A program made the position numbers and the translations under genes. Shown piece by piece: positions 26,192-35,215 of a stretch of 64,000 nt of DNA. The notes beneath the pieces were generated by a model that had not been told where the DNA came from, did not search any database, and saw nothing but the letters and a program-made list of their open reading frames with translations. Every line of letters begins with the position of its first letter. Positions within the stretch are counted from its first letter, which is position 1. The stretch comes from Sphingopyxis indica (lineage in GTDB: Bacteria; Pseudomonadota; Alphaproteobacteria; Sphingomonadales; Sphingomonadaceae), in the NCBI RefSeq assembly GCF_900188185.1, contig NZ_FZPA01000014.1, forward strand, positions 1-64,000, in the 5' to 3' direction.

Positions 26192-26514
26192 TCGCCTGGT
26201 CGCCCGCCGCGCCGATGCGGCCCGCCTGCCCGCACCGGCGTCTCCGCCGCCTGCTCGCGCGCGAACTGCCGCACGGGCTGGCGCTCGGCGCCTCGACGCT
26301 GCGGCAATGGGCGAGCGCGAGCTTCGTCGGCGCGCGCCACATCTTCCCCTGCGCCTTTGCGGCCGGCGAGGCCGAGCCGCTGCGCCGGTCGCTCGCGGCG
26401 CATCTGGAGGCGGTCGAATGGCGGCTCGCCGGCCATGTCGTCGCCGATATTGCGGTGGAGAGCGACGCGGCGGGCGCGATGCTGCGGATCGAGGTGCTGA
26501 CGGTCGAGGATTGA
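26188..26514 (+). CDS. Hypothetical protein coupled to the gene before
   Basis: 108 residues starting at 26188 in an ATGA overlap with the preceding stop, so the two are translationally coupled. It begins with a His/Arg/Pro-rich stretch (PHRRLRRLLARELPHG), then a helical middle (EPLRRSLAAHLEAVEWRLAG) and a beta-like end (VADIAVESDAAGAMLRIEVLTVED). No motif identifies a family. Codon use is as GC-rich as the surroundings. Confidence 0.65.
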   Translation: MIAWSPAAPMRPACPHRRLRRLLARELPHGLALGASTLRQWASASFVGARHIFPCAFAAGEAEPLRRSLAAHLEAVEWRLAGHVVADIAVESDAAGAMLRIEVLTVED

Positions 26515-26518
26515 CCGG

Positions 26519-27343
26519 TCAGCCGGCCACCTGCCGGTTCATCCGCTGCAACGTGCCGAGCGCGGCTTCGAGCGCGAAATCGACCGCGCCGCCCGGTCTT
26601 TCCGTCGCCGCGACCGATTCGTCGGGCACGGGCGGCTGCGGCGGCTCCTCGACCCGCTGACGACGCGCCAGCCCCGCCTCGAGCCGCGCGACCATCGCGC
26701 CGAGCGAACGGTCGAGCGAATCGGCGCGCCGCGGCATGACGAGCTCGGCGGGTTGCAGCCAGGGTTCGTCGCCTTCGGCTGGTTCAGCCGGCGCGAGGTC
26801 GGCGACCGGCGCCTCGGGAAGCTGCTCGGCTTCGCGCGCCGCAACGAACGGCGCGAGTCCGCCCGCGGGCAGATCGCGACCGGCGCGGAGCGGCGGGCGC
26901 GGCGGATCGTCGGGATGGAAATCGGCGCGGCGGCGCGGCAGCACATTGTCGAGACCGGCTTCGGCCTCGGCGCGCGCACCGCGGCGCAGCGGCGGGGAGA
27001 CGGCATCGGGCCGCGCCAGCGCCAGCGCGACGAGGCCGGCGATCAGCGCCGCGACTGCCGCCATGCCAAGTGCGAGCGCGAGGCGGCCGCCATTGCCGAC
27101 CGGCGGCTCGAACAGCGGCGAGAGGCGGTCTAGATAGAGGTTCCAGCTGATCCCGGTGACCCACGCGAGCGGCATCACCGCGGCGAAGAGAAAGGTCAGC
27201 GCCGCGGCGCCGATGACCGCCGGAACGGCCGGACGCAGCGCGCGCATCACCGCGATCGCCATCCGCTTCCTCCTGCTTCCAATTTCGTTGTCCATATCGC
27301 TTCTGATTTCGCGCGCCGCAAGGATGCTTCTATCGTGCCTCAT
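26519..27343 (-). CDS. Hypothetical two-helix membrane protein
   Basis: 274 residues starting at 27343, where ATGA overlaps the stop of the glycosyltransferase. Two membrane segments lie near 38-62 and 84-110, with the aromatic loop SWNLYLDRLSPLFEPP between. The C-terminal 160 residues are Pro/Ala/Arg-rich and probably disordered, ending in a helix (DFALEAALGTLQRMNRQ). I recognise no family. Coupling to an exosortase-system glycosyltransferase suggests a role in the same polysaccharide pathway. Confidence 0.72.
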   Translation of the reverse strand: MRHDRSILAAREIRSDMDNEIGSRRKRMAIAVMRALRPAVPAVIGAAALTFLFAAVMPLAWVTGISWNLYLDRLSPLFEPPVGNGGRLALALGMAAVAALIAGLVALALARPDAVSPPLRRGARAEAEAGLDNVLPRRRADFHPDDPPRPPLRAGRDLPAGGLAPFVAAREAEQLPEAPVADLAPAEPAEGDEPWLQPAELVMPRRADSLDRSLGAMVARLEAGLARRQRVEEPPQPPVPDESVAATERPGGAVDFALEAALGTLQRMNRQVAG

Positions 27344-28563
27344 GCGGCGAGCGGCGCCACGCCGCGCCCCAGCAGGCGTTGGTAAACCGGTTCGTAACGC
27401 AAAATGTTTGACGACCAGTTACGATGTGCCTCGACGAAGGCCCGCGCCGTTCGCCGCCGCTTGTCCCACATCGCCCGGTCGCCGAGCAAGCCGATCAGCG
27501 CGGCGGCGATCGCCGCGGGATCGTCGGGCGCGAACAGCGTCCCGGTCGTCCCGTCCTCGATCAGCTCGCGGTGCCCGCCGACGTCCGAAGCCGCGACGAG
27601 CTTGCCCTGCGCCATCGCCTCGAGCGGTTTCAGCGGGGTCACGAGGTCGGTGAGCCGCATCTTCTTGCGCGGATAGGCGAGGATGTCGATCAGCGAATAA
27701 TAACGTTCGACCGCATCGTGCGGGATGCGGCCGACGAAGTGGATATGCCCCGCGACCGGCGAGGCCGCCGCCTGTTCGCGCAAGGCCGCCTCGCGCGGCC
27801 CGCCCCCGACGAGCAGCAATTGCGCAGCGCCCTCGGCCGCGACGAGCGCGGGCATCGCCGCGATCAGATCGTCGATGCCCTCATAGTCATAGAAGCTGCC
27901 GATGAAGCCGATCACCGGTGCGCCCGCGGCGAGGCCGAGCCGCTCCGCCAGCGCCGCGTCGCGCGGCGGCGGGCTGCCGAACAGGCCCAGGTCGACGCCG
28001 TTGGGCGAAACGGTGATCTTCGCCGGATCGACCCCGCGCGCGACCAGGTCGCCGCGCAGCCCCTCGCAGATCACCGCGACCGCATCGGCCGCCTTGACCG
28101 CGTGCGTTTCGAGCCCGCGCGTCACGACATAGCGTGCGCTTCTTTCGCGCCCCGTCCCGTTGCCGACCGCCGCATCCTCCCAGAAGGCGCGGATTTCATA
28201 CAGCACCGGAATGCCCCGCCGCTTGCCGACGCGCAGCGCCGCAAGCGCATCGAGAACCGGCGAATGCGCGTGGAGCAGGTCGGGCCGCCAGTCGTCGACG
28301 AGCGCCTCGATCCGCGCCGCGAGCGCGCCGATCTCGCGCCATTCGCGCAGCGGTGATGGCGCGGGCGGGGCAGGCGGGGTGCGATAGAAGGTCAGGCCGT
28401 CGACGGTCTCGACCTCGGGACCTGGCAGCGGATGCCGCACCCCCGTGATCCCCGCGACCGTCCATCCTTTCGCGACCTGCGCCTTCATCAGCGCGCGGGT
28501 GCGGAAGGTATAGCCGCTGTGCGCGGGCAAGCTGTGGTCGAGGACGTGCAGGATGCGGGTCAT
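27340..28563 (-). CDS. Glycosyltransferase, exosortase A system-associated
   Basis: GT4-type (GT-B fold) glycosyltransferase of 407 residues from the ATG at 28563; an ATG at 28581 is the alternative. The N-terminal ILHVLDHSLPAHSGYTFRT is the signature of the exosortase-A-associated glycosyltransferase family. The acceptor region holds LLHAHSPVLDALAA. The C-terminal donor domain has GFIGSFYDYEGIDDLI and the PLKPLEAMAQGK motif with the catalytic Glu. Expected to add sugars in exopolysaccharide synthesis at the inner membrane face. It is divergent from the O-glycosylation ligase. Confidence 0.92.
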   Translation of the reverse strand: MTRILHVLDHSLPAHSGYTFRTRALMKAQVAKGWTVAGITGVRHPLPGPEVETVDGLTFYRTPPAPPAPSPLREWREIGALAARIEALVDDWRPDLLHAHSPVLDALAALRVGKRRGIPVLYEIRAFWEDAAVGNGTGRERSARYVVTRGLETHAVKAADAVAVICEGLRGDLVARGVDPAKITVSPNGVDLGLFGSPPPRDAALAERLGLAAGAPVIGFIGSFYDYEGIDDLIAAMPALVAAEGAAQLLLVGGGPREAALREQAAASPVAGHIHFVGRIPHDAVERYYSLIDILAYPRKKMRLTDLVTPLKPLEAMAQGKLVAASDVGGHRELIEDGTTGTLFAPDDPAAIAAALIGLLGDRAMWDKRRRTARAFVEAHRNWSSNILRYEPVYQRLLGRGVAPLAA

Positions 28564-28670
28564 GCCGGTGGTCTGTGACATACAAGACTTAACGCGGCGT
28601 CAACCCCCTTGGGGTAGTGCCCCCAACGCTACTCTTGAGGTCGCAGCCAAAGCTAGGCATCGCTCCATCC

Positions 28671-28832
28671 ATGGTCGACAATTTCTCGATTGCCCTCACT
28701 CACGCGCTGATGGCGATCGCACTGTGGCGCCTGCTTCACCGCGACGACCTCGACCATGAAGTGAGCGCGCGGCAATTGTGGCAGCAGCGCCGCGATGCCG
28801 AAGCCGCTAAGGAGCGCGGCGGCGATGCGTGA
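28671..28832 (+). CDS. 53-residue small protein before the ligase gene
   Basis: A short hydrophobic N-terminal helix (NFSIALTHALMAIALWRLL) and a charged tail (RDDLDHEVSARQLWQQRRD). The stop lies inside the start of the ligase gene (ATGCGTGA overlap), which supports its reality by coupling. The ribosome site before the ATG at 28671 is weak. It is probably a membrane-tethered accessory of the polysaccharide locus; no function is known. Confidence 0.65.
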   Translation: MVDNFSIALTHALMAIALWRLLHRDDLDHEVSARQLWQQRRDAEAAKERGGDA

Positions 28833-30174
28833 CCTTGCCTTCGTCGCCTTTCTCTTTGCCTTCATCGGAGTCGGCTTCCGCAAGCCGTTCCTGTTCGTCC
28901 TCTGCTATTGCTATATCGACATCGTCGCGCCGCAGCGCCTCAGCTATTTCCTGATCAATTCGATCCCGATCTCGCTGATCGTCTTCATACTCGCGATCCT
29001 CGGCTGGCTCGTCGCCGACGACAAGCGCGATACCCGATGGTCGGGGCGCCAGACGCTGATGCTGCTGCTCCTCCTCTATTGCGGGATCACGACGCTGCAG
29101 GCCGATTTCCCCGTCGAGGCGCTGGTCAAATGGGACTGGGTGTGGAAGGCGCTCGTCTGGGCGATCTTTCTGCCGCTGACCTTGCGCACCAAGCTGAGGA
29201 TCGAGGCGCTCGCGCTGATCATGCTGCTCTCGGCGGCGGCGATCGCGATCGCGGGCGGGATCAAGACCGCGGCGGGCGGCGGCGGCTATGGCTCGCTGCA
29301 ACTGCTGCTCAACGAAAATTACGGGCTTTACGAGGGCAGCACCATGTCGACGGTCGCGATCTCGATCATCCCGCTGATCCTGTGGCTGCGCCGCCATGGC
29401 ACCGTTTTTCCGCCCGACTGGCGCGTATCGCTCTTCGCCTTCGCCCTGTGTTTCGCCTGCATGTTGATTCCCGTGGGGACGCAGGCGCGCACCGGGCTCA
29501 TCTGCCTCGGCGTCTTTGCGATCCTGTCGCTGCGCGCGGTGAAGCACCGCTTTCTCTATATGGCGGGCGCTGCGCTGCTCGTCGCGGCGGCGATTCCTTT
29601 CCTGCCGCAAAGCTATACGACGCGGATGGAGACGCTCGAGGATTATCGGGTCGACCAGTCGGCCTCGACGCGCGTCGCGGTGTGGGCGTGGACGTGGAAT
29701 TATGCGAAAGAGCATCCGTTCGGCGGCGGGTTCGAGGCCTATCGACAGAACCGGCTGCGCGTCGAAACGATCGGCGGGGCGGATGCCGCCGACGCGGCCG
29801 ACACCGCGGTCCACGACGAGCGCGCGCGCGCCTATCATTCGGCCTATTTCGAAATGCTCGGTGAACAGGGCTATCCGGGGCTCGCGCTGTGGCTGCTGCT
29901 CCACGTCGCGGGCATTTTGCAGATGGAGCGGCTGCGCCGCCGCTATTTGAAAACGCGGCGCGCCGAGGAGCAATGGATCGCGCCGCTCGCGACCGCGCTT
30001 CAGCACGGCCACATCATCTATCTGGTCGGCGCGCTGTTCGTCGGCATCGCCTTTCAGCCCTTCATCTATATGATGGTCGCGCTCGAAATCGGCCTGTCGA
30101 CCTATTGCCGCCGCCGCGAGCGGCAGGCGGGCTGGCGGACGATGGCGCCGCGTTTCGCGGAAAGCGCCGCATGA
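28825..30174 (+). CDS. O-glycosylation ligase, exosortase A system-associated
   Basis: Wzy/WaaL-like O-antigen ligase family, 449 residues with about ten membrane segments. The N-terminal MRDLAFVAFLFAFIGVGFRKPF and DIVAPQRLSYF, and the large periplasmic region near NYAKEHPFGGGFEAYRQNR, are hallmarks of the exosortase-associated ligase group. It is expected to polymerise or transfer lipid-linked glycans in the periplasm. The start at 28825 is preferred over 28795 because the family begins MRD and because it overlaps the small gene before it. Confidence 0.93.
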   Translation: MRDLAFVAFLFAFIGVGFRKPFLFVLCYCYIDIVAPQRLSYFLINSIPISLIVFILAILGWLVADDKRDTRWSGRQTLMLLLLLYCGITTLQADFPVEALVKWDWVWKALVWAIFLPLTLRTKLRIEALALIMLLSAAAIAIAGGIKTAAGGGGYGSLQLLLNENYGLYEGSTMSTVAISIIPLILWLRRHGTVFPPDWRVSLFAFALCFACMLIPVGTQARTGLICLGVFAILSLRAVKHRFLYMAGAALLVAAAIPFLPQSYTTRMETLEDYRVDQSASTRVAVWAWTWNYAKEHPFGGGFEAYRQNRLRVETIGGADAADAADTAVHDERARAYHSAYFEMLGEQGYPGLALWLLLHVAGILQMERLRRRYLKTRRAEEQWIAPLATALQHGHIIYLVGALFVGIAFQPFIYMMVALEIGLSTYCRRRERQAGWRTMAPRFAESAA

Positions 30175-31298
30175 TCGCCGAGCGCAAAGTGCCGATGCTA
30201 CCGACGCTCACCGGGCTGCGCGGGATCGCCGCACTGGCGGTGCTCTTCTATCACATTCGCTTCGCGATGGCGGGGTTCCTGCCCGAATCGGCGATCGCGC
30301 TGCTCGCGCACGGCTATCTGGCGGTCGACCTTTTCTTCGTCCTGTCGGGCTTCGTGCTGTGGTGGAACTATGGCGCCGGGTTCGCCGCCGAGGGCCACCG
30401 CGCCGCGCCGCGCTTCCTCGTGCGCCGGATCGCGCGCATCTTTCCGCTGCACCTCGCGATCCTGTCGGCGATGCTGGCGTTCGCCGCCGCGCTGCTGATG
30501 AGCGGCCGCGATCCCGGCGCGCAATATGACTTCGCACGGCTGCCCGCCCATTATCTGCTCGTCCAGAACTGGGGCTTCGCCGGCGAGCTCACATGGAATA
30601 TCCCCGCCTGGTCGATCTCGACCGAATGGGCCGCCTATCTGCTGCTCGCCGCGACAGGCGGCCTGTTCGCGCGCTTGCCCGCCGGGCGGATCGTCTTTCC
30701 CGCCTTCGTTGTCCTGCTCGCGCTCGCGCTCGGCGGCTGGTTCGCCGCGACCGGGCGCGCGGACATCGGCGACGACATTGCGGCGACCGGCCTGGCGCGC
30801 TGCCTGGCCGAATTCGCGATGGGCGTCGCGCTCTGCCGCTGGTGGAGCGATCAGCGCGAACGTGGGGACGGGGCGCGGGTCATCTACGCCACCGCGACCG
30901 GCCTCGCGTTTCTCTCCGCGGCCTCGCTCGCGGCGGGCCTCCCGCAGCCCATGGCGGTCCCGCTCGCGATGGTCGCGGTCGTGATCTTCGCGCTGCAGGC
31001 CTCGCTCGCGGCGCGGCCCGCACTCTCGGGCCGGGTCGCGCAGCGGCTCGGCGACATCAGCTACGCCGTCTATCTGTCGCACTTCTTCCTGTGGATATTG
31101 TTCAAGCTCTTCTTCGTCGACGATCTCGCGGCGGTCGGCCCCGCGCAAATCGGCGCGTTCCTGCTGCTGACGCTCGCGGTGTCGCACCTGCTGCACGCCG
31201 GCCTCGAAATCCCCGCGCGCCGGATTGTTCAGCGCGGCGGGGACGGCCTGCTCGCGACGATGGCGCTCAAATATCGCGCGCGGCGCTCGCAGGGTTAG
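30171..31298 (+). CDS. Acyltransferase 3 family membrane protein
   Basis: The 375 residues start at 30171 in an ATGA overlap with the ligase stop. The family signature is near the N end (LTGLRGIAALAVLFYH with the essential Arg and His, then DLFFVLSGFVLWW), followed by about ten membrane segments (SWSISTEWAAYLL, ISYAVYLSHFFLW). Such proteins O-acetylate or O-acylate surface sugars. Tight coupling to the ligase points to modification of the same glycan. Confidence 0.92.
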   Translation: MIAERKVPMLPTLTGLRGIAALAVLFYHIRFAMAGFLPESAIALLAHGYLAVDLFFVLSGFVLWWNYGAGFAAEGHRAAPRFLVRRIARIFPLHLAILSAMLAFAAALLMSGRDPGAQYDFARLPAHYLLVQNWGFAGELTWNIPAWSISTEWAAYLLLAATGGLFARLPAGRIVFPAFVVLLALALGGWFAATGRADIGDDIAATGLARCLAEFAMGVALCRWWSDQRERGDGARVIYATATGLAFLSAASLAAGLPQPMAVPLAMVAVVIFALQASLAARPALSGRVAQRLGDISYAVYLSHFFLWILFKLFFVDDLAAVGPAQIGAFLLLTLAVSHLLHAGLEIPARRIVQRGGDGLLATMALKYRARRSQG

Positions 31299-31325
31299 CG
31301 TCTGTCCTGATCGGGTGGATCGAAG

Positions 31326-31445
31326 CCCGTTCGTCCTGAGGAGGGGCTGAGCTTGTCGAAGCCCCGTCTCGAAGGACCCGACGCGGCGCATTGTCTTTCG
31401 AGACGCCATTTCGACGGGGCTCAATGGCTCCTCGGGACGAACGGG
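31326..31445. repeat. Imperfect long inverted repeat
   Basis: The left arm beginning CCCGTTCGTCCTGAGGAG (31326) pairs with a right arm ending CGGGACGAACGGG (31445), with further matches CCCCGTC and TCTCGAA inside. It fills much of the gene-free stretch 31299-31624 between the acyltransferase and the MscS channel. It resembles a sphingomonad REP-type element. Confidence 0.75.
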
Positions 31446-31624
31446 GGCATTGAATCCGCTTGAACAGGACAGACTCCAGGGCCGGTGGAATCGCGCCTCA
31501 ACGCAACGGTTCCATCCGGACGGGTCAGACTCTATACGCATGAAACGCGCGGAACCATCACGGTGACCGTTCGCTATTGGGCCATGCCCGCCCGCCTGTC
31601 CCGCAACCGTTCAAGAGGAACGAT

Positions 31625-32809
31625 GTGACTTTGCTTAGCCTGGCCGCCGCAACCCCCGCCACGCCAAAGACCGCGCCCGCCGCCGATCCGCTCGCGGAGC
31701 TGCGATATTGGTGGGACAGCAGCGTCGTCTGGGTGAACGGTCACTGGCTCCAGATAGCGATCGCCGTCGGCGCGGGACTGATTATCTATTTCCTGCTCTC
31801 GCTGGTCCGCGGCTTCGCGCTGAAGCGCGCGCAATCGGCCCCCGGCCATTTCACCATGACCGACATCGTCGGCCGCGTGATCCACAAGACCAAGTCGCTG
31901 GTGCTTGCAATCGTCGCGATCCGGCTCGTCGCCGGCTATGCCAGCCCGCCCGCGGTGGTGATGGAGACAATCCGCTTCGTCTTCACCGTCGCGGTCGTGC
32001 TGCAGGTCGCGATCTGGGCGCGCGAGATCGTCCTCGGGCTGATCCAGCGCCGCGCCGCCGAAGGGCATAATGAAACGCTCGCCAATGCGATGGGGATCAT
32101 CCGCATCCTGATCAGCGTCGCGCTGTTCGCGGTCGCGGCGATCGTCATCCTCGACAATATGGGGGTCAATGTCACCGGCCTCGTCGCCGGGCTCGGCATC
32201 GGCGGCATCGCGATCGGCCTTGCCGCGCAGGGCATCTTCTCCGACCTCTTCGCCTCGCTGTCGATCATCTTCGACCGCCCGTTCCGCGTCGGCGAGACGA
32301 TCAAATATGACAACAGCGTCGCGACCGTCGAGCGCATCGGGCTCAAGAGCACGCACCTGCGCTCGATCAACGGCGAGCTGCTCGTGATCTCGAACACCAA
32401 TTTGCTGTCGAAGGAGATCACCAACTACGCCAACCTTCACCGGCGGCGCATCCAATATGCGATCGGGGTCGTCTATCAGACGACGCCCGAAATGCTGCGC
32501 GCGCTGCCGGCGTTGCTCCAGGCGCAGGTCGAGGCCGAGGGCCATGAATTCATCCGCTCGAGCTTCGTCGGCTTCGGCGCGTCGAGCCTCGATTTCGAGC
32601 TGGTCGCCGACGTCCACAATGACGATTATAATCAGGTGATCGCTGCGCGCACCGCGATCGGCATTCGCGTCTTCGATGAAATGACCAGGGCGGGCTACGA
32701 CTTCGCCTACCCGACGCAGACGACCTTCACCGCGGCGCCTGACGGGACGATGATTCTCCCCTATGCCGAGAGCGTGACGATGAAGACGCCGAAGTCCGCC
32801 CAGAGCTGA
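31625..32809 (+). CDS. MscS family mechanosensitive channel
   Basis: The start is taken as the GTG at 31625, with AGAGGA six bases upstream, giving 394 residues; a frame to 31577 lacks this site. Four or five membrane segments are followed by the pore helix motif VAGLGIGGIAIGLAAQGIF and the MscS beta domain FDRPFRVGETI, with VERIGLKSTHLRSINGE and a C-terminal cytosolic domain. It opens under membrane tension to release solutes during osmotic downshift. It is monocistronic between a repeat and the MaoC gene. Confidence 0.93.
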   Translation: MTLLSLAAATPATPKTAPAADPLAELRYWWDSSVVWVNGHWLQIAIAVGAGLIIYFLLSLVRGFALKRAQSAPGHFTMTDIVGRVIHKTKSLVLAIVAIRLVAGYASPPAVVMETIRFVFTVAVVLQVAIWAREIVLGLIQRRAAEGHNETLANAMGIIRILISVALFAVAAIVILDNMGVNVTGLVAGLGIGGIAIGLAAQGIFSDLFASLSIIFDRPFRVGETIKYDNSVATVERIGLKSTHLRSINGELLVISNTNLLSKEITNYANLHRRRIQYAIGVVYQTTPEMLRALPALLQAQVEAEGHEFIRSSFVGFGASSLDFELVADVHNDDYNQVIAARTAIGIRVFDEMTRAGYDFAYPTQTTFTAAPDGTMILPYAESVTMKTPKSAQS

Positions 32810-32902
32810 CGCTACGGCGACGCGGCGTCGGGGCTTGGCCCTTGTGCGATGCGGCAAGAGAGGCCTAGAACGCGCCCCGAACCAAGATTGAGGGGATGAC
32901 AT

Positions 32903-33361
32903 ATGGCCACCATCACGCCGCAGGAATTGCAGTCGAAAGTCGGGCAGCATCTCGGCACCTCCGATTGGGTGCTCGTCGATCAGGCGATGATCGACAAATT
33001 CGCCGATGCGACGGGTGACCATCAATTCATCCATGTCGACCCGGAAAAGGCCAAGCTGACCCCCTTCGGCGGCACGATCGCGCACGGCTTTCTGACGCTG
33101 TCGCTGATCCCGATGCTCGGCCAGAAGACCGACGGGCCGAAGATCGAAGGCGTCAAGATGGGCGTCAACTATGGCGGCAACAAGGTCCGCTTCCTTGCCC
33201 CCGTCCGCTCGGGCAAGCGCGTCCGCAGCCATGTGAAACTGCTCGAACTCGAAGAAAAACGTCCCGGCCAGTGGCAGCAGACCAACGAAGTGACGATCGA
33301 GATCGAAGGCGAGGAAAAGCCTGCGCTGATCGCCGAATGGATCAGCCAGTTTTTCGTGTGA
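32903..33361 (+). CDS. MaoC family (R)-specific enoyl-CoA hydratase
   Basis: 152 residues with the hot-dog fold and the hydratase motif FADATGDHQFIHVD near 33-46, where Asp and His are catalytic, then GGTIAHGFLTLSLIP. Such enzymes hydrate 2-enoyl-CoA. The next gene, a thiolase, is 63 bases downstream on the same strand, so a shared role in acyl-CoA breakdown is likely. Confidence 0.93.
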   Translation: MATITPQELQSKVGQHLGTSDWVLVDQAMIDKFADATGDHQFIHVDPEKAKLTPFGGTIAHGFLTLSLIPMLGQKTDGPKIEGVKMGVNYGGNKVRFLAPVRSGKRVRSHVKLLELEEKRPGQWQQTNEVTIEIEGEEKPALIAEWISQFFV

Positions 33362-33424
33362 GCATATCCATCCGGCTGACCTCCCCCGTAAAGACAACCG
33401 GAACCAGAAAGAAGGACCTCTATC

Positions 33425-34606
33425 ATGCGTGACGCCGTCATCGTTTCCACCGCCCGCACCCCGCTGACCAAGGCGGCGCGCGGCTCGTTCAACAACACCC
33501 CCTCGCCGACGCTCGGCGCCTTTTCGGTCAAGGCCGCGGTCGAGCGCGCCGGCCTGGAGGGCGGCGAGATCGACGACGTCGTCTTCGGCGCCGCGATGCA
33601 GCAGGGGTCGCAGTCGCCGAACGTCGCGCGCCTGATCGCGCTGCGCGCCGGCCTGCCCGTCACCGTCCCCGGCATGTCGATCGACCGCCAATGCTCGTCG
33701 GGCCTGATGACGATCGCGACGGCTGCAAAGCAGATCATCGTCGACCGTCAGGACATCTGCGTCGCCGGCGGCGTCGAGTCGATCTCGAAGGTCAGCGGCA
33801 GCGGCAAGGTCTTCATCGAGCCCGACGCCGAACTGCTCGCGATGCACAAGGACACCTATATGCCGATGATCGGCACCGCCGAGGTCGTCGCGAAGCGCTA
33901 CAACATCGGTCGCGAAGCGCAGGACGAATATTCGCTCCAGTCGCAGCAGCGCACCGCCGCCGCGCAAGCCGCGGGCAAGTTCGCCGACGAGATCATCCCC
34001 TGCAAGGCGACGATGGCGATCGTCGACAAGGAGACGAAGGAAGTCTCCTACAAGGACGTCACCGCCGACCGTGACGAATGCAACCGTCCGGACACCACGC
34101 TCGAAGGGCTCGCGAGCCTGAAGCCGGTGATGGGCGAAGGTCATACGATCACCGCGGGCAATGCGAGCCAGCTGTCGGACGGCTCGTCGGCGTGCGTGGT
34201 GATGGAAGCCAAGGTCGCGGAGAAGCGCGGGCTCCAGCCGCTTGGCCGCTATGTCGGCATGGCGGTCGCGGGCACCGAGCCCGACGAAATGGGCATCGGC
34301 CCCGTTTTCGCGATCCCGAAGCTGCTCGAACGCTTCGAGCTCAAGATGGACGACATCGGCCTGTGGGAGCTCAACGAAGCCTTTGCGGTGCAGGTGCTTT
34401 ACTGCCGCGACAAGCTCGGCATTCCGAACGAGCTTTTGAACGTCAATGGCGGCTCGATCTCGATCGGCCACCCGTTCGGCATGACCGGCGCGCGCTGCGT
34501 CGGCCATGCGCTGATCGAAGGCAAGCGCCGCGGCGTCAAATATGCCGTCGTCACCATGTGCATCGGCGGCGGTCAGGGCGCCGCGGGCCTGTTCGAAGTC
34601 TTCTGA
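33425..34606 (+). CDS. Acetyl-CoA C-acyltransferase (thiolase)
   Basis: Thiolase of 393 residues that cleaves 3-ketoacyl-CoA or condenses two acyl-CoA units. Nucleophile Cys90 lies in DRQCSSGL, the catalytic His in GGSISIGHPFGMTGAR, and the second Cys in TMCIGGGQGAAGLFEV. A GAAGGA site precedes the ATG. Which chain lengths it handles cannot be told. It stands between a MaoC hydratase and an ABM monooxygenase on the same strand. Confidence 0.96.
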   Translation: MRDAVIVSTARTPLTKAARGSFNNTPSPTLGAFSVKAAVERAGLEGGEIDDVVFGAAMQQGSQSPNVARLIALRAGLPVTVPGMSIDRQCSSGLMTIATAAKQIIVDRQDICVAGGVESISKVSGSGKVFIEPDAELLAMHKDTYMPMIGTAEVVAKRYNIGREAQDEYSLQSQQRTAAAQAAGKFADEIIPCKATMAIVDKETKEVSYKDVTADRDECNRPDTTLEGLASLKPVMGEGHTITAGNASQLSDGSSACVVMEAKVAEKRGLQPLGRYVGMAVAGTEPDEMGIGPVFAIPKLLERFELKMDDIGLWELNEAFAVQVLYCRDKLGIPNELLNVNGGSISIGHPFGMTGARCVGHALIEGKRRGVKYAVVTMCIGGGQGAAGLFEVF

Positions 34607-34666
34607 CAATGCGAGCCGGGCCGGCGCGTGCCGGCCCGGACGCCAATCATAATGAGGGAGAGCGAT

Positions 34667-34957
34667 ATGAGCGCCATCGGCATCATCGCGACGCTGCGCG
34701 TGCAGGCGGGCAAGGAAGAGGAATTCGAAGGCGTTTTCGCCGAGCTCGCCCCGGCGGTGCGCGCGGGCGAACCCGGCAACAGCTATTACCGCCTGTTCAG
34801 GACGGGCGAAGCGGGCGTATACAAGGTGCTCGAATGCTATGACGACGAGGCGGCGACCGAAGCGCACCGCGCCTCGGACCATTTCCGCACCCTCGGCGCC
34901 AAGCTCGGCCCCTGCCTCGCCGGCGCGCCCGAAATCGAGCGGCTGACCGCGGTCTGA
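34667..34957 (+). CDS. Antibiotic biosynthesis monooxygenase domain protein
   Basis: A 96-residue protein of the dimeric alpha-beta barrel (ABM) type: IGIIATLRVQAGKEEEFE at the N end, SYYRLFRTGEAGVYKVLECYDDEAATEAHRAS with the family's Tyr-rich strand and HxxS, and a short C-terminal helix. The start at 34667 has GAGGGAGAG upstream. Members are cofactor-free oxygenases or simply binding proteins; the substrate is unknown. It follows the thiolase by 60 bases. Confidence 0.88.
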   Translation: MSAIGIIATLRVQAGKEEEFEGVFAELAPAVRAGEPGNSYYRLFRTGEAGVYKVLECYDDEAATEAHRASDHFRTLGAKLGPCLAGAPEIERLTAV

Positions 34958-35063
34958 CCTGCGGCGGCCCTTCGACGAAGGGGGCCATTGCGATCGGGCG
35001 ATAGCAGCCGCGGGGGTTGAGGGAACAGAACAACGCGCTGTGCTGCGGGTGTCGGCGAGATTT

Positions 35064-35215
35064 GTTTCGCGCGAAGACGCGAAGACGCGAAGATTCCGGT
35101 TCGCGGCCGCAAGGCCGCCTTTTCCTTCAGCGTCGCGTCCACCGCAACGCGAAATGGGGAAAGCCGCTTCGCGGCAAGCGCGACATCTTCGCGTCTTTGC
35201 GTCTTCGCGCGAAAC
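35064..35215. repeat. Long inverted repeat, 30-base arms
   Basis: Arms 35064-35093 and 35186-35215 match inverted at 29 of 30 positions and are built of GCGAAGAC repeats. The inner 90 bases are GC-rich without a gene. The gene-free stretch is 34958-35386; the rest of it shows nothing recognisable. Confidence 0.88.

Noticed and set aside
25171-26514. Prophage remnant
   Set aside because: Only the repressor-like gene suggests a phage. No integrase, attachment site, structural gene or change of base composition is visible.
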